From NCBI GenBank assembly GCA_903922735.1, contig CAIXUZ010000045.1, positions 44,412 through 108,411 of the forward strand: a stretch of DNA of 64,000 nucleotides. Reading direction: 5' to 3'. Below the pieces are notes generated by a model, which was not told where the DNA came from, did no database searches, and saw only the letters and a list, made by a program, of their open reading frames with translations. This DNA comes from an uncultured Verrucomicrobia subdivision 3 bacterium. Lineage in GTDB: Bacteria; Verrucomicrobiota; Verrucomicrobiia; Limisphaerales; UBA11358. Both the position numbers and the translations under genes were made by a program. Below, piece after piece: positions 53,501 through 61,922 of the stretch (its first letter is position 1; each line of letters begins with the position of its first letter).

Positions 53501-55252
53501 TTTTTCGGATGCGTGATTCCAATAATGAGTCGTCCCGTCATAGCCATAACTTTGAACCGCGACCGCCGGGATATTTTTCAGCAAATCCCGGAAACGCCAC
53601 TCGCTCTCCATCAACGCCGCCGCTGCCTGCTTGCGGTCAGTGATGTTCTCGTGGGTGATGACTAGACGAACAGGAAAAGCGTTGTTAAAACGCGTCACGG
53701 AAGCCATAAACCAGAATTGTTCCGTGGGGGAATGACATGGATACTCCAGCTGAAAACAGTCGCGCTCGCCATGGATCACCGCACGAATACCCGCCGCAAA
53801 GGCCCTAGCATCCGCCGTCTCCGGACCAACGGTCTCATCACAGGCCGCCAGATAATTGCCGCCGACATCGGTATTTTTAGCGGGCGCCGGACCGGTCTTG
53901 GCAAAGTTTTTCCACGCCTGATTGGTGGCCAGAATATTTCCCCACTCATCCAGCACGCACAGATGCGACGCCAACGCGTCAATGGTCGCCTGATTGAATT
54001 CCAACGCCGATTGGATTTTCACCTCCGCCTGCTTGCGCCCGGTGATGTCGCGGAGCACACCGTAAGTGGATTGCAGACTTCCCTTGGAATAAACCGGAAG
54101 CCAGAAATCTTCGATGAATTTCAAACTGCCGTCTTTGCAACGCCACCAGGATTGCCAACGCGGGGCGGCATTGGTCGAAGTCGCCTGCAATTTGCGGAAC
54201 ATGGCGCGCTGTTCTTCAAACTTTCCTTCCTGAATCACATTGGCGAGAAATTTTTCCCGCCCCCCCATGCGGGCGACATCATCCAGGGTGTAGCCCAGCA
54301 TCCGTTCGAAAACGGGATTGACATAATTAAACTCCTTGTCCTCGCTGCCCACACCATAGATGACATCCTCGATGCTGGCTGCTATCTGACGGAAGCGCTC
54401 TTCGCTGACGGCCAGATCAGCCTGGCTTTTCTGGCGTTCCGCGCGCGCGCGCAGGAAATGGATGCCGTAAGCCAGATTGTCGGCCAGTTCAGTGAGCAAG
54501 CCGACTTCGGTGGCATTAAAAGCATCGCGCTGGCCGGAGTAAATCACCAGCACGCCAAAATTCCGACCGTCATGCTTCAATGGAATCGTGATGGAGGAAA
54601 AATAGCCGCGTCGGCGTCCCTCATCCCGCATAAAAGCCGTCCGTTCATCGTTCTGGAAATCATTGCAGACGACCGTTTCACCGGTGCGGATGGAAATGCC
54701 CGTCGGCCCGCGCCCGTGTTCATCGGCATCGGACCAAGTGATTCTGGCTTTCTCCAGATAGCCTTCCTCGCAGCCCGCACAGGCATCCACGCGGACGGTT
54801 TTTTGCGGGTTGTCTTCCGCGAAGCCCACCCAGCACATGCGGTAGCCGCCCCGCTCAACGATGATCCGGCAGATCTCCTGCAACAAAGCCGGCTCGCTGG
54901 TGACGCGCACCAGCGCCTGATTGCAATCGCTCAAGGTGTGCAGGGCGTTGTCGGTGTGGCGGAGAATTTCGACCGTGGCCGCGCGCTGTTCCATTTCCCG
55001 CTCCCAAAGTTTCAGCACCCGCCGCAAGGCCAGATACAACAAACCGCCCGTCACCATCACGAAGCCAAAACCTTTCAGGATGGAAAAGCTCACGCGGCCC
55101 GCCGGGTCGGCGACCAGGAACGCCACCATTTCGTCGGAGAAAAGAATCCACGCGCCGGCCACCAGCAGATAAGCCACCGCAATTTTCAGCGCCGCCGGGC
55201 CGGCCTTGAGGCGCGTCCCCGTGTCCTTGGATTTTTTTGCCGGCTCGCTCAT
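50582..55252 (-). CDS. Hybrid histidine kinase with GAF, about seven PAS domains and a receiver
   Basis: 1556 aa. Two membrane helices near the N-terminus (about 26-42 and 58-78), then a GAF domain (about 105-270; GGYRMCWVGFAEDNPQKTVR). About seven PAS/PAC units follow (each ends in DITGRKQAE-like text, about 285-1180). HisKA at about 1185-1250 with the phospho-acceptor in GGIAHDFNNIL, HATPase with NLGTNAMHAM, DTGHGM and GKGTGLGLAVV, and a C-terminal receiver (about 1430-1556; ILVVDDEV, LVITDLTMPE with the Asp, and K in LLDKPI). It senses a membrane or cytoplasmic signal and passes phosphate to its own receiver; no partner output gene is adjacent. Low confidence on the exact PAS count. Confidence 0.95.
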   Translation of the reverse strand: MSEPAKKSKDTGTRLKAGPAALKIAVAYLLVAGAWILFSDEMVAFLVADPAGRVSFSILKGFGFVMVTGGLLYLALRRVLKLWEREMEQRAATVEILRHTDNALHTLSDCNQALVRVTSEPALLQEICRIIVERGGYRMCWVGFAEDNPQKTVRVDACAGCEEGYLEKARITWSDADEHGRGPTGISIRTGETVVCNDFQNDERTAFMRDEGRRRGYFSSITIPLKHDGRNFGVLVIYSGQRDAFNATEVGLLTELADNLAYGIHFLRARAERQKSQADLAVSEERFRQIAASIEDVIYGVGSEDKEFNYVNPVFERMLGYTLDDVARMGGREKFLANVIQEGKFEEQRAMFRKLQATSTNAAPRWQSWWRCKDGSLKFIEDFWLPVYSKGSLQSTYGVLRDITGRKQAEVKIQSALEFNQATIDALASHLCVLDEWGNILATNQAWKNFAKTGPAPAKNTDVGGNYLAACDETVGPETADARAFAAGIRAVIHGERDCFQLEYPCHSPTEQFWFMASVTRFNNAFPVRLVITHENITDRKQAAAALMESEWRFRDLLKNIPAVAVQSYGYDGTTHYWNHASEKLYGYTAEEAIGRNLLDLIIPPEMRTGVQQAIRQMAETGQPIPASELTLMRKDGSRVALFSSHAIVQVPGRPPELFCIDVDLTERKQAELAMRASEENYRKLFTTMLDGFAVHEIICDAAGRPVDYRFLSVNPAFERLTGLRAAEVVGRTVREVIPDTEQSWIERYGQVALTGVPQVFEEYSGPLKKYFEVSVFQSQPGQFATVFLDVTGRKAATVALEETAIRLQESHRIAALGAYELDIASGFWSGTELLDSIFGIGPDYERSVAGWENLIHPDDRTMMVNHFRDEVLVRKQPFNKEYRIVRPGSRVERWVHGLGKVEYDAQGRPVKMIGTIQDITKSKRAMELMVASEIRYRRLFESAKDGILILDAGTGKVVEVNPFLITLMGYSHAEFLGKKVWELGFLEDVIASETSFAALQAKEYVRFEDLALETRDGRRIEVEFISNLYRVNNQKVIQCNIRDISARKRAEEMHLRLSTAVEQAAETIVITDTRGTILYANPAFEKSSGFLRTEVIGQNPRILKSGRQDGSFYRRMWETIQRGEVWTGHFINQRKDGILYEEEATISAIRDAAGKITSFVAVKRDVTHEVELEGQLRQSQKMEAIGTLAGGIAHDFNNILTVMFGYCNLLQLDLSGKPESLGKLGEIFKAAERAKDLVQQILTFSRQREQERQVIHLHNVLNEAIKLLHASFPANIQIETNLAADAPTVLADATQIYQVMMNLGTNAMHAMDGQPAGRLAVTLDAFQPDEEFIRLNSDLRAIKYARLTVTDTGHGMDVRVLQRVFEPFFTTKPIGKGTGLGLAVVHGIVESHDGVITVESQPGQGATFRLYFPEQVQDMFLTGIPESKIPHGKGERILVVDDEVTLTEMYQRLLKALRYEGTVTTSPQEAVSLVQKNPAQFDLVITDLTMPEMSGLELARQIRALRTDLPIILATGFKSTVTDRQLLDAGICQLLDKPIPMTTFANVLRDVLGKK

Positions 55253-55559
55253 AAGTCAAGGTGCAGCCAAAAGATGGGTGACCGTCCGACCCACAAAAAA
55301 CTCTCCGGCAACAATGGCGAAGACGGCGGGCAGCCAAAACCGCTGGTTTGTGCCGGTGGTCATTTGCAGCTTATTATTACCAGCTTCAAATATTAGTCAA
55401 ACCCCGTTGCTGAAAGGCGGCGGCATATTTTCGCGCGACCGAAAAAATTCTCAAACCCGGTCATTGCTGGCCGGGCTGTTGTGGGGAGATTCCAGTATCA
55501 AGTCAACAGGTGGCGCTGGCAGGCACGGATTGAGAGAGTTTTTTAGCCTAAATCGTCAA

Positions 55560-55593
55560 AAAACCGGGTTTAATCGCCTTTTTGCCCGGTTTT
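55560..55593. repeat. Inverted repeat AAAACCGGG/CCCGGTTTT
   Basis: A perfect 9-bp stem with a 16-nt loop. The 3' arm ends in TTTT on both strands, so it has the look of a bidirectional terminator, but both flanking genes point away from it. Confidence 0.6.
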
Positions 55594-55605
55594 GAGACTT
55601 TCCCG

Positions 55606-55820
55606 CGAAGTTTCATTGCCTAAAACTTAGTTTTATTGTCGAGAAACTTAGTTTCTTTGCCCGAGAATTAAGTTTCTTTGTCAAGAAACTTAGTTTTATT
55701 GCCTGAAAACTTAATTTCATTGTCATCGGACAACGTTCCATGGTCATCGGACAACGTTCCATGGTCATCCCACGTCGCGGGATGGTCATCGGACGTCAGG
55801 GAATGGGCATGGCCGCGGGT
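55606..55820. repeat. Degenerate 21-bp tandem repeat array
   Basis: About ten units of 20-22 bp: aacttagtttctttgcccga, aacttagttttattgcctga, then acaacgttccatggtcatcg twice, then diverged forms. The period is 21 nt (seven codons), so on either strand it reads as a heptapeptide repeat (minus: SDDHGTL; plus: MVIGQRS). Units drift from an aacttag type to an acaacgt type across the array, with a shared attgtcatcgg-like end. Confidence 0.85.
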
Positions 55821-56139
55821 TTCACGGCCGGGCAACGTCGTCCCGAGCCGATTGCAATTTTTCTTCAAATGAGCAATAGGCCGGGCCGGGGAGTTGTGGT
55901 TAAGTGGCCAGCAGCGCCAAATCTGGAGTCTGCTCATTCAGAAAATTGAAGCGGGAAAATTAGTCAGAGCCGACTGACGTCGGCGGCTACGGATGTGGGG
56001 CGGCCTCGACGCCACAATTCCAGCGGCCAAGTGCGGTGGGGGAAAATCAAAGCCCGCGATGTTTGTCCTGGAGCATGAATCCGCCTGATGAAATTCTTCT
56101 CCTTTACATGCGGCGACTCACCCGACAAATTCCATCTCT

Positions 56140-57465
56140 GTGAACCCCCATTTTCTTCCCGCACTGGTATTGCCCGTCTGCCTGGCCTTGCTGGGTTGTC
56201 AAACACCGAACAAGTCGGCCGCGATCAATAATCCGCCCGCCGGATTCACCGCCCTGTTCAACGGCAGGAACCTTGACCATTGGTGGGGCGCCACCACGGA
56301 AGACCCGCGCAAATACATGGCGCTGACGCCCGATGCGTTCCAGAAGAAACACGACGCCAGTCTCGACGATATCCGCCAGCACTGGTCGGTGCAGAACGGG
56401 GAACTGGTGAACGACGGCAAAGGCCTGTTCCTCACGACGGACAAATCCTACGGCGACTTTGAACTGCTCGTGGACTACAAGACGGTGCCGCTGGCGGACA
56501 GCGGGATTTACCTGCGCGGCTGTCCGCAGGTGCAGATCTGGGATTACACGGAAACGGCGAAGTTCAAGCTCGGCGCGGACAAAGGTTCGGGTGCGCTGTG
56601 GAACAACAGCCCCGGAGCGCCCGGCAAAGATCCGCTCGTGAAAGCAGACAAGCCGTTCGGCGAATGGAACCATTTCCGCATCGTCATGGCCGGCTCGCGC
56701 GTCTGGGTCTGGCTCAATGGGCAACAGACCGTCAACGGCTGCCTCATGGAAAATTATTTCAACCGCAAGCTGCCCGTGCCGGCAAAGGGGCCAATCCAGC
56801 TACAGACGCACGGCGGGGAAATTCGCTGGCGCAACATCTTCATCCGCGAAATCAGCAGCGACGAGGCCGGCCAGCTTTTGCGCGGCACTGACCCCAAGGG
56901 ATTCAAATCCGTCTTCAACGGCAAAGATTTCACCGGCTGGGCCGGCCCGCTGGATTGCTGCCGGGTGACCAATTCAGCCATCGTCTGGCAACCCAAGAAG
57001 GGCGGCACGATTTACACTCAAACAGAATTCACGAACTTCGTCGTACGATTGGAGTTCAAGCTGCCGCCCGCCGGCAACAATGGTCTGGCCATACGTTATC
57101 CCGGCAGCGGTGACACGGCCTACACCGGCATGTGCGAATGCCAGGTGCTCGACAGCGAAGATCCAAAATATGCGGCGCTGGATCAGCGCCAGTTTCACGG
57201 CTCCGCCTACGGCATGGCGGCGGCACATCGCGGATACCAGCATCCCACGGGCGAATGGAACTACGAGGAAGTCACAGTCACCGGATCGACCCTCAAGGTG
57301 GAACTCAATGGCACAGTGATTCTTGATGCCGATTTATCCAAGGTCACCGAATTTCTGGGCAATAAAAAGCATCCCGGCAAGGATCGCATCAGCGGCCATT
57401 TTGGCTTTGCCGGGCACAACGACCCGGTGATGTTCCGTAATATTTCCATCAAGCCGCTCAATTAA
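56140..57465 (+). CDS. Lipoprotein with two DUF1080 (3-keto-glycoside hydrolase-like) domains
   Basis: 441 aa from a GTG at 56140; the only nearby upstream ATG stops at once. Lipobox LALLGC gives a type II signal peptide. Domain 1 (about 33-245) starts GFTALFNGRNLDHWWG and has YGDFELLVDYKTVPLADSGI; domain 2 (about 253-441) starts GFKSVFNGKDFTGWAG and has FVVRLEFKLPPAGNNGLAIR and GEWNYEEVTV. Both are DUF1080 (3-keto-disaccharide hydrolase) folds, a concanavalin-like sandwich. The oxidoreductase gene follows after 15 nt, so the pair probably acts on the same exported sugar. Confidence 0.9.
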   Translation: MNPHFLPALVLPVCLALLGCQTPNKSAAINNPPAGFTALFNGRNLDHWWGATTEDPRKYMALTPDAFQKKHDASLDDIRQHWSVQNGELVNDGKGLFLTTDKSYGDFELLVDYKTVPLADSGIYLRGCPQVQIWDYTETAKFKLGADKGSGALWNNSPGAPGKDPLVKADKPFGEWNHFRIVMAGSRVWVWLNGQQTVNGCLMENYFNRKLPVPAKGPIQLQTHGGEIRWRNIFIREISSDEAGQLLRGTDPKGFKSVFNGKDFTGWAGPLDCCRVTNSAIVWQPKKGGTIYTQTEFTNFVVRLEFKLPPAGNNGLAIRYPGSGDTAYTGMCECQVLDSEDPKYAALDQRQFHGSAYGMAAAHRGYQHPTGEWNYEEVTVTGSTLKVELNGTVILDADLSKVTEFLGNKKHPGKDRISGHFGFAGHNDPVMFRNISIKPLN

Positions 57466-57480
57466 ACCCTTCGCATCCGC

Positions 57481-58809
57481 ATGAATTCGCACCACCAGCC
57501 TTCCCGCCGGTCGTTTCTAAAAACCCTCGGCACGGCCGCCATCGCGGCACCCTTCCTTACCGGTCGCCTGCTCGCCCTGCCCCCGAGCCGCACACTCCGC
57601 CATGCCAGCTTCGGGGCCGGCGGCATGGCCTGGGCCGACCTCACGCAAATTGCCAACTGTACGAATGTTGAAATTGTCGCGATTTGCGATGTGGATCTCA
57701 AACGCACGGTCGAAGCGCGGAAACGTTTTCCAAACGCGAAAATATATCAGGACTGGCGCGAGCTGCTGGACAAGGAGACGATTGATTCCGTCAACGTCTC
57801 CACGCCCGACCACATGCACGCGCCCATCGGCGTGAGCGCCATGCAACTCGGCAAACATGTCTATGGCCAGAAACCACTGGCCCACGACATTTACGAAGTG
57901 CGCCGGATGGCGGAGATCGCCCGAAAGAATAAAGTCGTCACCCAAATGGGAATCCAGATTCATTCGTCGGTTTATTACCGGATGGGAGTGCGGATGGTGC
58001 AGGACGGAACCATCGGGAAAATCAAGGAGATCCATTCCTGGTGCCCGAAATCCTGGGGGGACATGACCGCCAAGCCGGAACGAACCGATCCGGTGCCCAC
58101 CGACTTTGACTGGAATCTATGGCTGGGCGTTTGCGCCGACCGGCCGTTCATCGGCGACCACTATTATCATCCCGGCAACTGGCGCAAGCGGCTGGATTTC
58201 GGCGCGGGCACCCTGGGTGACATGGGCTGCCATATATTTGATCCCTTGTTTGAAGCGCTAAATCTGCCCGCTCCCATTTCCGTTCGATCGGAAGGTCCGG
58301 CGCCCAACCAATGGAACTGGGCGCTCAACGGCAAGGTGATTTACACTTTTGCCGGAAACAACCAGACGGCCGGGAAAACCCTGCCCATCACCTGGTATGA
58401 CGGAACATCCAAACCGGCCGCCGAGGTCATCGCCCTGCTGGAAGGTGAAGCCGTCCCCAACACCGGCTCCATCCTCATCGGCACCGAGGGAGTCATGCTG
58501 TTGCCGCATGCCGACACCCGACCGGCATTGTATCCCGCCGCAAAATTCAAGGATTTTAAACTACCGCAGGTCAAAGGCGCCAGACATTGGGAACAGTTCG
58601 TCAATGCCTGCCGGGGCGAGGACAAGACCACCGCCGATTTTGCCTTTGCCAGTCCGCTCACCGAAGCCATCCTGCTAGGCGGCATCGCCACGCGCTTCCC
58701 ACAAACCACGCTGGAGTGGAACAGCCGGAAGATGAAGTTCAGCCTCAAGGAAGCGAACACGTTTGTCCGCCGGGATTACCGCCGTGGATGGTCGGTCAAA
58801 GGGCTATAG
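57481..58809 (+). CDS. Tat-exported Gfo/Idh/MocA-family oxidoreductase
   Basis: 442 aa. Twin-arginine signal PSRRSFLKTLGTAAIAAPFL at 8-27. Rossmann NAD(P) part: HASFGAGGMAWADL, VEIVAICDVD, VNVSTPDHMHAPIGVSAM, LGKHVYGQKPL with the family's xKP. The C-terminal sheet has GDMGCHIFDPLFEALNLPAP with the catalytic-type His. These enzymes oxidise or epimerise sugars at C3 with tightly bound NAD; the Tat signal means cofactor loading before export. It lies between the DUF1080 gene and the fucosidase in one orientation, probably a single operon. Confidence 0.93.
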   Translation: MNSHHQPSRRSFLKTLGTAAIAAPFLTGRLLALPPSRTLRHASFGAGGMAWADLTQIANCTNVEIVAICDVDLKRTVEARKRFPNAKIYQDWRELLDKETIDSVNVSTPDHMHAPIGVSAMQLGKHVYGQKPLAHDIYEVRRMAEIARKNKVVTQMGIQIHSSVYYRMGVRMVQDGTIGKIKEIHSWCPKSWGDMTAKPERTDPVPTDFDWNLWLGVCADRPFIGDHYYHPGNWRKRLDFGAGTLGDMGCHIFDPLFEALNLPAPISVRSEGPAPNQWNWALNGKVIYTFAGNNQTAGKTLPITWYDGTSKPAAEVIALLEGEAVPNTGSILIGTEGVMLLPHADTRPALYPAAKFKDFKLPQVKGARHWEQFVNACRGEDKTTADFAFASPLTEAILLGGIATRFPQTTLEWNSRKMKFSLKEANTFVRRDYRRGWSVKGL

Positions 58810-58879
58810 CGCGATTCCGAATTTTTGTTGCCGTACGAAGATGGGTGGTTTCAAATAGAGCGGGTCTATTTTAAACCAT

Positions 58880-60409
58880 ATGTTCTCACTATTTTATAAA
58901 AAAATCCCAGGTTTGGTTTTGGGTCTGGGCGCGCTGGCTGCGTTTACCGTCGAGGCGCTTGACGCCACGGCATTCGATCAACCGTATCAGCCGTCGTGGA
59001 ATTCCTTGAACCACCGACAGACGCCGCAGTGGCTGCGGGACGGGAAGTTCGGCATTTATACGCATTGGGGGGTGTATTCGGTTCCGGCCCAGGGCCCGAA
59101 TAGCACCTGGTTTGCCAACCATGCCTACGAAAAGACCAACAGCCCGGAACGAAAATATTGGGAGGCGACTTATGGGCCGCTGGAGAAATTCGGCTACAAG
59201 GAATTCATTCCCCAGTTCACCGCGGAGAAGTTCAATGCGGATGAATGGGCGGATCTTTTCCAGAAGGCGGGCGCGCGCTTTGCCGGTCCGGTGGCGGTGC
59301 ATCACGACGGATTCTGCATGTGGGACACCCGGTATTCCGACTGGAACGCCGCCAAGATGGGACCCAAGCGGGATGTGGTGGGCGAACTCGCCAAGGCCAT
59401 CAAGAAACGCGACTTGAAATTCGTCACGGCGTTTCATCATGCCGAGAACTGGTTCTATTTTCCCACCTGGAATACCAATTACGACTGCGGCGACCCGCGT
59501 TACTCCGGACTCTACGGTCCGATTCATGAGAAGAACGCGCTGCCCACCAAAGCCTTTCTCGATGACTGGAAAGGCAAGATTGTTGAGGTCATAGACAAAT
59601 ATGACCCGGATTTCGTCTGGTTCGACTACGGGCTGAAACAAATCACCGAAAGTTACAAACAAGACCTGCTGGCGTATTACTACAACAAAGCGGCGGCCGC
59701 CCACAAAGAGGTGGTGGTCAGTTACAAATTTCATGACCTTCCACCCGGAGCCGGACTGCTGGATTTGGAATTGGGACAGGAAACGGACCTGACCTATTAT
59801 GAATGGATCACAGATTCGACCGTGGATAACGGGAGCGCCTGGGGATATGTCAAGGGGCAGGGTTTCAAGACGCTAGAGAATCTCATCGTCAATCTGGTGG
59901 ATCGCGTGAGCAAGAACGGCTATCTGCTGCTTAATGTCGGCCCCAAACCCGACGGCACCATCCCGGATGAAGCCAAAACATTATTACTCGGAATGGGTGC
60001 GTGGCTGAAGGTCAATGGCGAGGCGATTTATAACACGACCCCGTGGCTCGTGGCCGGAGAAGGACCGACCCAACTCGCGACCAAGACCAAAGAAAACAAG
60101 GGGAAGAATTTCAACGAGAACAACGATCTCCGCTACACCGGGCAGGATATCCGGTTCACGGTCAATGGCAACAAGCTGTATGCCACGGTGCTGGCCTGGC
60201 CGGGGGAGACAGTTATAATCAAGAGTCTGGCTCCGAAATATAACTGGCCCGGACTGTATCCATCGGAAATCACTTCGATCACGATGCTCGGCAACGGCAA
60301 GGAGCTGAAGTGGGAGATGACGAAGGAAGGCTTGAAGATTGAAACGCCGAAGACCAAGCCCGGCGATTTTGCCTATGTTTTCAAGATCGAGCGCCGCCGA
60401 CCGTTTTAA
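58880..60409 (+). CDS. Alpha-L-fucosidase, GH29
   Basis: 509 aa. N-terminal hydrophobic export signal (KKIPGLVLGLGALAAFTVEA). GH29 barrel: WNSLNHRQTPQWLRDGKFGI, YTHWGVYSVPA, VAVHHDGFCMWDTRYSDWNA, TAFHHAENW, and the nucleophile Asp in DFVWFDYG at about 246. LLLNVGPKPDGTIPDEAKTL is typical of the family's barrel end, and a C-terminal beta domain follows. It removes terminal fucose from glycans outside the cytoplasm. Third in the plus-strand cluster, 70 nt after the oxidoreductase. Confidence 0.95.
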   Translation: MFSLFYKKIPGLVLGLGALAAFTVEALDATAFDQPYQPSWNSLNHRQTPQWLRDGKFGIYTHWGVYSVPAQGPNSTWFANHAYEKTNSPERKYWEATYGPLEKFGYKEFIPQFTAEKFNADEWADLFQKAGARFAGPVAVHHDGFCMWDTRYSDWNAAKMGPKRDVVGELAKAIKKRDLKFVTAFHHAENWFYFPTWNTNYDCGDPRYSGLYGPIHEKNALPTKAFLDDWKGKIVEVIDKYDPDFVWFDYGLKQITESYKQDLLAYYYNKAAAAHKEVVVSYKFHDLPPGAGLLDLELGQETDLTYYEWITDSTVDNGSAWGYVKGQGFKTLENLIVNLVDRVSKNGYLLLNVGPKPDGTIPDEAKTLLLGMGAWLKVNGEAIYNTTPWLVAGEGPTQLATKTKENKGKNFNENNDLRYTGQDIRFTVNGNKLYATVLAWPGETVIIKSLAPKYNWPGLYPSEITSITMLGNGKELKWEMTKEGLKIETPKTKPGDFAYVFKIERRRPF

Positions 60410-60589
60410 TTTGGCTCAGATCATGGGGCATCAAGGGAAACATCGAACAGTCAACATTCAACGCCGAACATCCAAAAAGAAGCGGGACCCAAACATGAAA
60501 CTTGAGAATGGAAAGGTTCGCGAGATGGACACAGTTCAACGAGGCTGAAAGCCTTCAGCGCATTACGGCCAAAGTATTTGGGAAACATC

Positions 60590-61900
60590 CTAATGGCCGG
60601 TCGCGACCGTGGTCGTTTTGGGCGGACGAAAGAACAGCGCCAACCCCACCGCCGCCAAGAGCGAGCAAATCATCGGCACCAGGAACAAGCCCTTGAAATG
60701 AACCACGCCGTCGTGGGTGAAAATATTCTGACCCAGGTACGGGCAGAAAGAATTCGCCGCCAGCGCACCCACGCCGAGGATCATCATATTGAACAAGCCT
60801 TGCGCACTGGCGCGGGCATCCTTGGGAAAATGAGCGTCCACAAAAATATAAACCGTCGCGAAGAAAAAGGCATAGCAGATGCCGTGGAGGATTTGCGCGA
60901 GAATGATGAGATCGCGGTGCTGCGGAAAATAAGCATAGACGGCAAACCGCGCGGCCTGGCCGAGAATACCGAGAATCATCGTCGCGCGCCAGCCCAGCAC
61001 CTTGAGCGTCGCGCCGAGGATAAGCATGGTCAGAATTTCCGCCACCTGGCCAATGCTCATTACGGGCATGATCCAGTTGCCCGGAATGCCCACGCCGCCG
61101 GCGCCGGGAGCCGTGCCGAGGAACATTCCCGTCCAGTTGAAATAGCAATTTTGCACGAACGCATCCACCAGCGTCACCAACCACAACACGAGCACGAATG
61201 GATGCTTGAGGAGTTTCATCGCTTCCAGCCACGCCAGTCCTTCCGCGCCCTTGCCAGTCTTGTTCGGCGGCGTGGGCGGCAGCAGGAAACTGAAACCCGA
61301 CAGCGCCAGCGACGCCCCGCCCGCCACGATGTAAGTCCAAGCGGTGGCCGCCTTGAGTTTGTCGCCGGTCAACCCGGAGGCGAGCACGGTGCCCAGCCAG
61401 TCGGAAAATCCCGTCACATTGGCGGCATGAACTTTGTCCCAGTCCACCAGAATGAACGTGAACGGCCAGGCCGCAAGAATCCAGCCGACCGTTCCGCCCA
61501 TGCGAACAACGCCGAATTCCTTCTGCGGGTCTTTCATGTGGGCGAACGCGATGGAGTTGGCGATGGAGATGGTCGGCACATACAGCAGGCAATGCACTAG
61601 CATCAGCCCGAAGAACAGCCAGAAACTGCTTGTGAACGCCAAGGCCAGCATCGCCAGCCCACCGGTGAAATGGCTGAACGCGAGGAATTTTTCCGCCGCG
61701 AAATTCCGGTCGCAAAACTGGTTGCTGAAAAACATGCCCACGATGGCAGCGATGGGAAACGCATTCAGAATCCACGCCTGCTGAACCGGCGAGAAGCCCA
61801 GGCTGGGCAGATAGCCGAAGATCAGCGGCAGCCAGGCGCCCCAGATGAAGAACTCAAGCACCATCATCACAAACAAGCGAAAGCGGCAGGATTTATTCAT
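60590..61900 (-). CDS. MFS sugar/nucleoside:H+ symporter-type transporter
   Basis: 436 aa with about 12 membrane helices (FFIWGAWLPLIFGYLPSLGF, AWILNAFPIAAIVGMFFSNQ, HGICYAFFFATVYIFVDAHF). It fits the Nuc_H_symport/MFS families that occur in this phylum next to Gfo/Idh genes. The conserved text FGVVRMGGTVGWILAAWPF is in the loop typical of the group. It is last of a minus-strand set (epimerase, oxidoreductase, transporter) with 22 nt before it, so it probably brings in the sugar that the two enzymes use. It converges on the fucosidase gene. Confidence 0.85.
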   Translation of the reverse strand: MNKSCRFRLFVMMVLEFFIWGAWLPLIFGYLPSLGFSPVQQAWILNAFPIAAIVGMFFSNQFCDRNFAAEKFLAFSHFTGGLAMLALAFTSSFWLFFGLMLVHCLLYVPTISIANSIAFAHMKDPQKEFGVVRMGGTVGWILAAWPFTFILVDWDKVHAANVTGFSDWLGTVLASGLTGDKLKAATAWTYIVAGGASLALSGFSFLLPPTPPNKTGKGAEGLAWLEAMKLLKHPFVLVLWLVTLVDAFVQNCYFNWTGMFLGTAPGAGGVGIPGNWIMPVMSIGQVAEILTMLILGATLKVLGWRATMILGILGQAARFAVYAYFPQHRDLIILAQILHGICYAFFFATVYIFVDAHFPKDARASAQGLFNMMILGVGALAANSFCPYLGQNIFTHDGVVHFKGLFLVPMICSLLAAVGLALFFRPPKTTTVATGH

Positions 61901-61922
61901 AATTTCAGTTCGAGGGCGGAGA

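Larger units (their letters stand above)
55253..56139. other. Divergent intergenic region with 21-bp repeats
   Basis: 887 nt between the kinase (minus) and the DUF1080 gene (plus). It holds a 9-bp-stem palindrome (55560-55593) and a degenerate 21-bp tandem array (55606-55820). Promoters for both neighbours must lie here, but none is clear to me. Confidence 0.6.

Noticed and set aside
55606-55949. 21-bp repeats as a CRISPR array
   Set aside because: Units are adjacent with no spacers, degenerate, and there is no cas gene; it is a tandem minisatellite.
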